Shown here one piece after another: positions 8,374 to 14,638 of a stretch of DNA of 29,005 nt. Source of the DNA: a bacterium (GTDB lineage: Bacteria > Elusimicrobiota > Elusimicrobia > Elusimicrobiales > UBA9959); assembly GCA_021812825.1 (NCBI GenBank), contig JAKAMO010000025.1:1-29005 (forward strand). Direction: 5' to 3'. Within the stretch, counting starts at the first letter, position 1; every line of letters begins with the position of its first letter. Below the pieces are notes generated by a model. It saw only the letters and a program-made list of their open reading frames with translations, was not told where the DNA came from and searched no databases. A program made the position numbers and the translations under genes.

Positions 8374-9765
8374 TCAAATGAAACAGGGCTCTTCGCGCCG
8401 CAGGAAGCGGCCGCGGAAGGACTTCGGCTCGGCGAGCTCGCCCGCCTCGGCGGCGACCCGGCCGCGGAGCACCGTGTATCTTGGGAAGCCGTACAGGAGC
8501 CTCCCCTGCCAGGGAGAATACTCCGTCCGGTGCTGCAGCCTTCTCCAATCCGCCTTGACAGCGCATTCCGGGTCTATCAGTGCCAGGTCGGCGTCGTAGC
8601 CGGGCCGGATGAAGCCCTTTCCCTTAAGCCCCATTATCCTGGCCGGGTTCTCGCAGAGCGCCCTGACCAGGCCTTGCAGCGAAAGCTTCCCTGCCTTCAC
8701 TCCGTAGGTGTAGGCCGCCGCCAGCAGCGTCTGCGAACCGGGAAGCCCCATCGGGAGTTTACGTATGGCGCCGCGCCAGGCGTTCTTCTGGGCGACGGAG
8801 AAAGTGCAGTTGTCGGTGGCGATAACCTGCAGTTCCCCCTTCTTCAACCTCTTCCAGAGCGCGGCGTTGTCGGTCGCGGTCCTTACCGGGGGGCAGCAGG
8901 AATAAAGATGCCCGTCGGGCCTGGAGAGGACGCGCTCGTCCAGGGCCAGGTACTGCGGGCAGGTCTCTCCCATCACCTTCGCGCCGGCGGCGCGTGCGCC
9001 TGCCACGATGACGCCCGACCCCGCAGAGGAGAGGTGGACAAAATAGACCGGAGCGGCCGCCGCGGCGGCCAGGGCGGCCACGCGTCCCACTGCTTCCGTC
9101 TCGGTGAAGTCAGGGCGCGTGAAGGACAGGGACTTTATCCCGGCGCCCGGAGGCATAAGGGCGGCGAGCGCGTCTATGACCGGGCCGTTCTCGGCGTGCA
9201 CGCAGACTAGCGCGCCGCGCGCTGCGGCTTCCGAGAGCGCCTCCCGCAGGTCAGAGTCGTCCGACATCAGGCCGCGCGCCCCGTAGGCGGTGAACATCTT
9301 GAAGGTAGGGGCTCCGGCCCTGACGCAGGCGGATATCTGTTCTCCTGGCGACCGGAGATGTTTCCAGCCGGTCAGCATGCAGTGGAAGGAATAGTCGGCG
9401 TGGCAGCGGCCCGCGGCCTCCTTCATCCTGTTCCTGAGGCCGGCCAGAGGACTTTCCCCGGGCCCCTGCCCCGTATAGTCCAGGAAAGTGGTCACTCCTC
9501 CGCAGACGGCGGCGGCCGAACCGGAGGCGAAGTCGTCGGAAGTGTAGCGTCCCGGGCCCAGCCTTAGCTGGAAATGGGCGTGCGCGTCGATAATACCTGG
9601 CAGGACCAGCAGGCCCCTGGCGTCTATCACTCTCGCCGCCCTTACGTGGCCGCGCGACGGGCGCTTCAGGGCCGCGATCTTACCTTCCCGGATAAAAACG
9701 TCGCGGAGGGAAACTTTCCCTCCGCCGATTACCCTGCCGCCGCGTATGACCAGGTCGAAGCTCAT
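8374..9765 (-). CDS. dihydropyrimidinase / hydantoinase-family amidohydrolase
   Basis: The 463-residue protein is a cyclic amidohydrolase that opens hydantoin or dihydropyrimidine rings to N-carbamoyl amino acids. The bimetal site looks complete: HAH (H62, H64), the Lys that is carbamylated in this family (K156 in PTFKMFTAY), H190 in VCVHAENG, H244 in FVHLSS and D318 in ATDNC. GETCPQYL and the late NPARIMGL segment are also typical. The family's usual SDHCPF is TDNCTF here, so His after the metal-binding Asp is Asn. Allantoinase is a less likely alternative; dihydroorotase is unlikely from the VHAENG and GETCPQYL context. It starts four bases after a small membrane protein gene, without a clear Shine-Dalgarno, so translation is probably coupled. 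Confidence 0.85.
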   Translation of the reverse strand: MSFDLVIRGGRVIGGGKVSLRDVFIREGKIAALKRPSRGHVRAARVIDARGLLVLPGIIDAHAHFQLRLGPGRYTSDDFASGSAAAVCGGVTTFLDYTGQGPGESPLAGLRNRMKEAAGRCHADYSFHCMLTGWKHLRSPGEQISACVRAGAPTFKMFTAYGARGLMSDDSDLREALSEAAARGALVCVHAENGPVIDALAALMPPGAGIKSLSFTRPDFTETEAVGRVAALAAAAAAPVYFVHLSSAGSGVIVAGARAAGAKVMGETCPQYLALDERVLSRPDGHLYSCCPPVRTATDNAALWKRLKKGELQVIATDNCTFSVAQKNAWRGAIRKLPMGLPGSQTLLAAAYTYGVKAGKLSLQGLVRALCENPARIMGLKGKGFIRPGYDADLALIDPECAVKADWRRLQHRTEYSPWQGRLLYGFPRYTVLRGRVAAEAGELAEPKSFRGRFLRREEPCFI

Positions 9766-9769
9766 GTCG

Positions 9770-9994
9770 TTAGCCGCCGTGCGGATGCTCCGGCCCGCGG
9801 GCGTAGCGGCCTCCGAAGATTATCATGTACGCGAGCAGGGTCGCGGAGATGAAGGAAAGGCCGCACATTACCATCCAGCCCCAGAGCCGGGCGGGGTTGG
9901 GCTCGGTCTGGACCACGATGTAGGCCAGCAGGGCCAGGAAGCCGGCGGAGACGAGCCAGAAGAGAGCGAAAACGGCCCGGATGATGTTTGCCAT
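9770..9994 (-). CDS. small two-TM membrane protein
   Basis: This 74-residue protein has two hydrophobic helices (about residues 5-28 and 38-62) joined by a short polar loop containing QTEPNPARLWGW. The C-terminus, GRYARGPEHPHGG, is His/Gly-rich and polar. I recognise no named family. The gene has its own good promoter whose predicted start falls on the A of the ATG, and no Shine-Dalgarno can exist, so leaderless translation is expected. It lies four bases upstream of the amidohydrolase gene and probably shares its transcript. A role in transport or membrane placement for that enzyme is only a guess. Confidence 0.65.
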   Translation of the reverse strand: MANIIRAVFALFWLVSAGFLALLAYIVVQTEPNPARLWGWMVMCGLSFISATLLAYMIIFGGRYARGPEHPHGG

Positions 9995-10000
9995 AGTTGA

Positions 10001-10029
10001 ATTCTAAGATTTAAACCTTGCCAAGTCAA
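10001..10029 (-). promoter_or_regulatory. promoter of the 74-residue protein / amidohydrolase operon (leaderless)
   Basis: On the - strand, TTGACT (10029-10024, overlapping the aspartokinase stop codon), a 17-base spacer and TAGAAT (10006-10001) give a near-consensus promoter. Counting from the -10 places +1 at 9994, the A of the downstream ATG. Confidence 0.75.
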
Positions 10030-11000
10030 CCTTGCGCGCCGGGGAAGAAACGGCTATGGAGCGCCCGCACGGCATCCTCCGCGGAAGCGGCGGGTACGGA
10101 GATGACGATCTCCCTCCGGGAGCTGGAGCGGACTCCGGCGCGGGGGCCGGCGGCCTTAAGGGCGTCGGCGGCGTGTCCGCGGCCTAGACCGGTGCCGACC
10201 AGCCCTATCCTGGCCACGGCGCCCTCCTTCAGGAGCGAAAGGCAGGATACTCCGGGCTTCCGACCGGCGCCTGCCGTGACGAGCGTGCCGGGTTCGTCGT
10301 GGAAGGCGGAGCGCAGGTGCAGCGGGATGGAGTGGCGAGCGGCGTAGGCGACGGCCCGGAGCTGCCGGACCTCGGTGCCCAGGCGGGCCAGGGCCAGCAC
10401 TTCCGCGTAGGAGATCTCGGCCAGTCTGCGCGCCGAAGGGACGATGGCCGGATGCGCGGTGTAGATACCCTTCACGTCGGTGAGGAACTCGCAGACGGAG
10501 GCGTTCAGCGCGCGCGCCAGGACCACCGCCGTCAGGTCGGAGCCGCCGCGGCCGAGCGTGGTTATATTGCCCTCCCGGTCCGATCCCTGGAATCCGGCAA
10601 CGACCGGGATATTCCCTTTCCCGATCTCCTTGCGGAGCCTGGCGGGGCGGACGGAGAGGACGGTTGCGGAGGAAAAGCGGGAATCGGTGCGTATGCCGGC
10701 CTGCTGGCCGGTGAGCGATACTGCCCTGGCGCCCAGGTCTGCCGCGGCCGCGGCCAGCAGCGAGGCGCTGATCTGCTCTCCGGCGGCCATCAGGGCATCG
10801 GCCTCCCTCGGGGGCAGCTCGTCGCCGGCGCACAGCCGGCCCAGGGCCAGCAGGTCGTCCGTGGAGTCGGCAGGGGCGGAGACTACCGCGACCGGGAAGC
10901 GGGCATCGCGGCGGGCGGCGAGCACGGCGGCGGCGGCGCGCCGTATCTTGTCCGGGTCGGCCAGGGAGCTGCCGCCGAACTTCATGACGATGATCTTCAT
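10026..11000 (-). CDS. aspartokinase with shortened regulatory region
   Basis: The enzyme phosphorylates aspartate at the entry to lysine, threonine, methionine and diaminopimelate synthesis. The amino acid kinase domain covers about residues 1-240, with MKFGGSSL at the N-terminus, TLGRGGSDLTAV (148-159), FLTDVKGIYTAHP (172-184) and RSAFHDEPGTLV before the regulatory part. Only about 84 residues follow instead of about 165. These align best with one ACT unit (VARIGLVGTGLGR ... REIVISVPAASAEDAVRALHSRF), so one of the two ACT domains is missing. Total length is 324 versus about 400 in usual monofunctional enzymes. It lies 28 bases downstream of the gspE-like gene, with a small GC hairpin (11013-11029) at that junction. 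The frame reads cleanly, so this is a natural short form and not an obvious frameshift. Confidence 0.87.
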   Translation of the reverse strand: MKIIVMKFGGSSLADPDKIRRAAAAVLAARRDARFPVAVVSAPADSTDDLLALGRLCAGDELPPREADALMAAGEQISASLLAAAAADLGARAVSLTGQQAGIRTDSRFSSATVLSVRPARLRKEIGKGNIPVVAGFQGSDREGNITTLGRGGSDLTAVVLARALNASVCEFLTDVKGIYTAHPAIVPSARRLAEISYAEVLALARLGTEVRQLRAVAYAARHSIPLHLRSAFHDEPGTLVTAGAGRKPGVSCLSLLKEGAVARIGLVGTGLGRGHAADALKAAGPRAGVRSSSRREIVISVPAASAEDAVRALHSRFFPGAQG

Positions 11001-11028
11001 CTGAAGTGGGCCGCCGCCGATGGGGCGG

Positions 11029-12375
11029 CTAGACCATAGTGGCGGTGACGCGGATTATCTCGGACAGCGTCGTGACGCCCGAGCGGGCCTTCAGGATGCC
11101 GTCCATCAGCAGCGTGCGCATCTTGCCGCTCTTTATCGCGGCGCGCTTGATGGTGTCCGTAGGGGCGTGGTCGAGGATGTGCTTGCGGATCTCCTCGTTC
11201 ATCAGCATCAGCTCGAAGATGCCGGTGCGGCCCATGTAGCCGGTGTTGCGGCACTCAGGGCAGCCCTTCTCCACCTTGTAGGAGGCGCCGGGCTTGAGGA
11301 TCAGCTCCTTCACTATCCGGCCTTCCTCGGGGTCCATGTTCTTGATGAACTCGTTGACGACGGGCTCGGAAGGCGGCGCGGCGTTCTGCGAGCACTTGGG
11401 GCAGACCTTGCGCACGAGGCGCTGGCTCATCGCGCCCAGCATCGAGGAGCCTATCAGGAACGGCGGCACGCCCATCTCGAAGAGGCGCTCTATGATGCTG
11501 GGGGAGCTGATGGTGTGGATGGTGGTGAACAAAAGATGTCCGGTGAGCGCGGCCCTCAGGCTTATCTCGGCGGTGTCGAAATCCCGGATCTCGCCCACCA
11601 TGATGACATCGGGATCCTGCCGCAGTATCGTGCGCAGGCCCTCCGTCCAGGTGAAGCCGGTCTTGGCGCTTATCTGGGCCTGGTTGATGCCCTCGAGGCG
11701 GTACTCCACCGGGTCCTCCAGCGTGATGATGTTGATCATCGGGGTGTTGATGTTCTTCAGCATCGCGTAGAGGGAGGTGGTCTTGCCGCTGCCGGTGGAG
11801 CCGGTGATGAAGAAGATTCCGTAGGGGTTGCGTATCAGCTTCTTGATCAGAGTGAGGGCGTCCTGGTCCAGTCCTATCTGGTCCAGGTCCAGGCCCAGTT
11901 GCTGGCGGTCCAGCACGCGGAGCACCAGTTTCTCGCCGTTCACGGTAGGGAACGAGGAGACGCGCACCTGTATAGCGCGCCCGGAGAGCATCTTCTGGAA
12001 GCGGCCCTCCTCGTTGCGGAACGAGGTCGGCGGCTCCGGGTCGAAGCCGGCGAGGACGCGGATGCGCTGGGGAAGCGGGATGTCCGCGTTCTTGGGGGAG
12101 TTCAGCATGTCCTGCAGGATGCCGTCTACGCGGAAGCGGACTCGCAGGTTGGGGCCCTGCGTCTCTATGTGTACGTCGCTGGCGCGCTCTTTTACGGCGT
12201 GCTCGAGTATCAGGTCGCTCAGCTTGATGGCGAGGTCTATGGCCGGGGCGCGTCCCTTGGCCTTGACCAGCTCGTTGTAGCCGTCCTCCAGCGTGCCGGA
12301 GACGCTGATCTGCGGCTGCTGCTGTTGTCCGGGCTGAGGCGCTTCGCCGTCCTGCTTGTTTCCCCAGAATGCCAT
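11029..12375 (-). CDS. GspE/PilB-family secretion or pilus assembly ATPase
   Basis: The 448-residue protein is a hexameric traffic ATPase of the type II secretion / type IV pilus family. After a Gln/Pro-rich start (residues 8-24) comes the N2 domain with DLILEHAVKERASDVHIE. The Walker A motif is TGSTGSGKTTS (191-201), Walker B is DPDVIMVGEIRD and the His box is LLFTTIHT. The zinc tetracysteine is formed by CPKC and CPEC. The separate N1/MshEN domain of full-length PilB or GspE proteins (usually about 560 residues) is missing. No pilin, GspF or GspD gene is nearby, so its partners must be elsewhere. AGGAG precedes the ATG at seven bases, and a promoter overlaps the end of greA. Confidence 0.9.
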   Translation of the reverse strand: MAFWGNKQDGEAPQPGQQQQPQISVSGTLEDGYNELVKAKGRAPAIDLAIKLSDLILEHAVKERASDVHIETQGPNLRVRFRVDGILQDMLNSPKNADIPLPQRIRVLAGFDPEPPTSFRNEEGRFQKMLSGRAIQVRVSSFPTVNGEKLVLRVLDRQQLGLDLDQIGLDQDALTLIKKLIRNPYGIFFITGSTGSGKTTSLYAMLKNINTPMINIITLEDPVEYRLEGINQAQISAKTGFTWTEGLRTILRQDPDVIMVGEIRDFDTAEISLRAALTGHLLFTTIHTISSPSIIERLFEMGVPPFLIGSSMLGAMSQRLVRKVCPKCSQNAAPPSEPVVNEFIKNMDPEEGRIVKELILKPGASYKVEKGCPECRNTGYMGRTGIFELMLMNEEIRKHILDHAPTDTIKRAAIKSGKMRTLLMDGILKARSGVTTLSEIIRVTATMV

Positions 12376-12417
12376 AGAAATCTCCTGCCGAGGCTATCGC
12401 AGAAATACCGTTATCTG

Positions 12418-12446
12418 ATTATAAGATAATAGCTACCTGTATTCAA
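12418..12446 (-). promoter_or_regulatory. promoter of the gspE-like gene, overlapping the greA 3' end
   Basis: On the - strand TTGAAT (12446-12441), 17 bases, and TATAAT (12423-12418) form a near-consensus pair; the -35 lies inside the last greA codons. The predicted start is about 12411, leaving a 36-base leader with an AGGAG site. Confidence 0.75.
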
Positions 12447-12903
12447 CATTGAGTATGGTCAGCGTCTTCTCGCCGCTGGGAAGCCTGACCGTCACGGTCT
12501 TGCCGGCCGCGCCGCCCAGCAGCCCCTGGGCCAGGGGAGAGCTGACGGAGATCCGGCCCTCGGAGGGGTCGGCCTCGTCCGCGCTGGAAAGGGTGTAGAC
12601 CAGGGTGGCCTTGGTGCTCTCGTCGCGCATCGTCACGGTCGCACCGAGGCGGATCTCGTCGCGGTTTATCTCCAGATTGTCCACCAGCTTGGCATTGCGC
12701 AGGCGCAGTTCCATCTCGGCTATACGGGTCATCAACTGGCTCTGCTTTTCCTTGCCGTAGATGTAGCCCGCGTTCTCTTTCAGGTCGCCCTGTTCGCGGG
12801 CCTCGTTGACCTCTATGTTGATCTCGTTCTTCTGGCGCTTGAGGTCCGCCAGTTCGGCCTGGAGCCTCTCGAAGCCTTCTTTGGTAAGGTAAACGTCCGG
12901 CAT
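12433..12903 (-). CDS. greA: transcription elongation factor GreA
   Basis: The 156-residue GreA rescues backtracked RNA polymerase by stimulating transcript cleavage. The N-terminal antiparallel coiled coil (about residues 1-75) carries the acidic tip AREQGDLKENAGYIYGKEKQ with Asp and Glu of the GDLKENA motif. The C-terminal FKBP-like domain ends in PLAQGLLGGAAGKTVTVRLPSG, typical of the family. A strong GGGGGAGGAAC Shine-Dalgarno precedes the ATG. Transcription appears to start about 190 bases upstream, giving an unusually long GC-rich leader. A second promoter for the next gene lies at its 3' end. Confidence 0.95.
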   Translation of the reverse strand: MPDVYLTKEGFERLQAELADLKRQKNEINIEVNEAREQGDLKENAGYIYGKEKQSQLMTRIAEMELRLRNAKLVDNLEINRDEIRLGATVTMRDESTKATLVYTLSSADEADPSEGRISVSSPLAQGLLGGAAGKTVTVRLPSGEKTLTILNVEYR

Positions 12904-13093
12904 ATGATGTTCCTCCCCCCGGGTCCGTGCACGACTTTACAGCCTAAAACGCAGACCGGCGCGGCGGATTTACCGGCCCGCGCCCGGTTCGTTCGAAAGG
13001 CGTTTGGAGCTAGAAAGCCCTCGCAGCCCCCTGATTCCCTGCCCCGCGGCAGCCACCGGGGCACCCCCGGGGGCCTGCGGCCTTCGGGTTGTC
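12904..13093 (-). other. long GC-rich leader of greA
   Basis: If the promoter at 13128-13100 is right, the greA message carries a leader of about 190 bases. It contains several possible stem-loops, including GCCCCG/CGGGGC (13062-13041, ten-base loop) and ACCGG/CCGGT (12988-12972, seven-base loop). I see no known riboswitch and no clear T-tract terminator. Of the 310 bases between greA and the ClC start, the rest (13129-13213) holds only the possible ClC promoter and Shine-Dalgarno. Confidence 0.4.
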
Positions 13094-13099
13094 GGGAAA

Positions 13100-13128
13100 A
13101 GTATATCAAAAACCCCCTTGAAAGACAA
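13100..13128 (-). promoter_or_regulatory. promoter of greA
   Basis: On the - strand TTGTCT (13128-13123), a 17-base spacer and TATACT (13105-13100) match the sigma70 consensus well. The predicted start is about 13093, far upstream of the greA ATG at 12903. Confidence 0.65.
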
Positions 13129-13213
13129 ATAGCGGCCGCGGCCCCATGCCGCATGCCCGGACGGGCTTTTGCATATGCGGCGGGAATTTGATAACTTATA
13201 TAGGAAGCTGCAG

Positions 13214-14572
13214 ATGAAAACGCACATAACAGAGTCGACCCTCCTCTTCATAAGCATAGTAAAGTGGGTCTTCCTGGCGACTTTGGCCGGCACCATAGTC
13301 GGTTTCCCCACCGCGCTGTTCCTGAAGTACCTGCGCATAACCTCCGACTGGGCCTCCGGCTGGGAATATTACTATCTGCTGCTCCCTGTAGCCATGTTCG
13401 CCAGCGCCGCGCTGGTGAAATATCTGGCCCCGGAGGCCAAGGGCCACGGCACAGAGAAAGTGATAGAATCCATACACCGCCGCGCCGGCCGCATACCGCT
13501 GGCGGTAGTGCCCGTGAAGCTGGTCGCCACGCTGATAACCCTGGCTCTCGGAGGCTCGGCCGGCAAGGAAGGTCCCTGCGCTCAGATAGGGGCCGGCATA
13601 ACCTCGGCCTTCAGCCAGCTGTTCCAGTTCAACGACCATGATAGGCAGAAACTGGTCATCTGCGGCATCAGCGCCGGCTTCGCGGCCGTCTTCGGTACCC
13701 CGATAGCCGGGGCCATATTCGGCGTCGAGGTGCTGTTCGTGGGCTCCATCCTGTACGAGGTGCTGCTGCCCTCCTTCATCTCGGGCATCACCGCCTACCA
13801 GATATCGGCCGCTATGGGCGTATCCTATTTTTACCGTCCGCTTAAGTTCATCCCCGTCTTTTCCGAGACCTTCATGCTGAAGGTCATGTTCGCCGGCGTG
13901 TTCTGCGGCCTGGCGGCGATGATACTTATCGAGACCGTGAGCTATTTCGAGAAGAAGGCCCACGACATTAAGATCTGGGAACCTTATCGCGGCCTGATAG
14001 GCGGCACCGTCATAGTGGCGCTTACGCTGCTGGTCACCAAGCGCTACCTAGGCCTCGGCCTGGACGTGATAGAGGACTCGCTGATGGGCGCTCCGGCCCA
14101 CTGGTACGACTTCATAATGAAGTCGGTCTTCACCGGTATAACGCTGAGCTTCGGCGGCAGCGGCGGCATAATCACTCCGGTCTTCTTCGTCGGTACGACC
14201 GCCGGCAGCCTGTACGCCGGTCTGCTGCACCTGGACCACGCTACATTCGCGGCCATAGGCATGACGGCGGTCCTGGCTGGTGCGGCGAACACACCGATAG
14301 CCGCCAGCATCATGGCCGTGGAGCTCTTCGGCCCCGCGGTCGCCCCGTACGCTACGGTCGCCTGCGTCATAAGCTTCCTGATGACGGGCAACCGCAGCGT
14401 ATACCCGTCCCAGGTACTGTCCATGATGAAGTCGGAGTCGGTGAAAGGCGAACTGGGCAAGGAGCTCCAGCAGATGCGCTCCACCTATTCCCCCAGGCCC
14501 GGCGGCCTCGCCGCGCTCGCCATAAGGTTCATACAGAAGGTGGACGACGCCGTCAACAGCCTGAGGCGCTGA
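13214..14572 (+). CDS. ClC-family chloride channel or H+/Cl- exchanger
   Basis: The 452-residue protein has about ten or more hydrophobic helices. Selectivity-filter motifs are GHGTE (77-81, in place of the common GSGIP), GGSAGKEGP (113-121) with the gating glutamate E119, and SGGSGGIITPVFF later (about 312-325). Retention of the gating Glu fits a gated channel or proton-coupled exchanger. No C-terminal CBS domains are present. I choose the ATG at 13214 because AGGAAG lies seven bases upstream. The earlier ATGs at 13169 and 13175 add a polar tail overlapping a possible promoter (TTGCAT at 13169, -10-like TAACTT at 13192). It converges on the trehalose operon and probably balances anions in osmotic or acid stress. 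Confidence 0.9.
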   Translation: MKTHITESTLLFISIVKWVFLATLAGTIVGFPTALFLKYLRITSDWASGWEYYYLLLPVAMFASAALVKYLAPEAKGHGTEKVIESIHRRAGRIPLAVVPVKLVATLITLALGGSAGKEGPCAQIGAGITSAFSQLFQFNDHDRQKLVICGISAGFAAVFGTPIAGAIFGVEVLFVGSILYEVLLPSFISGITAYQISAAMGVSYFYRPLKFIPVFSETFMLKVMFAGVFCGLAAMILIETVSYFEKKAHDIKIWEPYRGLIGGTVIVALTLLVTKRYLGLGLDVIEDSLMGAPAHWYDFIMKSVFTGITLSFGGSGGIITPVFFVGTTAGSLYAGLLHLDHATFAAIGMTAVLAGAANTPIAASIMAVELFGPAVAPYATVACVISFLMTGNRSVYPSQVLSMMKSESVKGELGKELQQMRSTYSPRPGGLAALAIRFIQKVDDAVNSLRR

Positions 14573-14591
14573 CGCGCTGCCCAGAAGAGAA

Positions 14592-14621
14592 AAGAGGCCG
14601 GCTCCCGGGAGCCGGCCTCTT
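14592..14621. terminator. bidirectional hairpin between the ClC gene and treS-mak
   Basis: A 15-bp perfect inverted repeat is centred between 14606 and 14607 (core AGAGGCCGGCTC / GAGCCGGCCTCT). It lies in the 66-base gap between two converging genes. The flanks are pyrimidine-rich (CTTCTCTT) and not a pure T run, so termination strength is uncertain, but symmetry suits both directions. Confidence 0.6.
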
Positions 14622-14638
14622 CTCTTCAGGCGGGTCCG

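Noticed and set aside
8361..8384. GAAAC/GTTTC inverted repeats between ribF and the amidohydrolase
   Set aside because: The stem is only five bp, AT-rich and lacks a T tract, so I do not call a terminator.
11013..11029. GCCGCC/GGCGGC hairpin at the gspE-like / aspartokinase junction
   Set aside because: Six bp without a T tract and within an apparent operon; not enough for a terminator or regulatory call.
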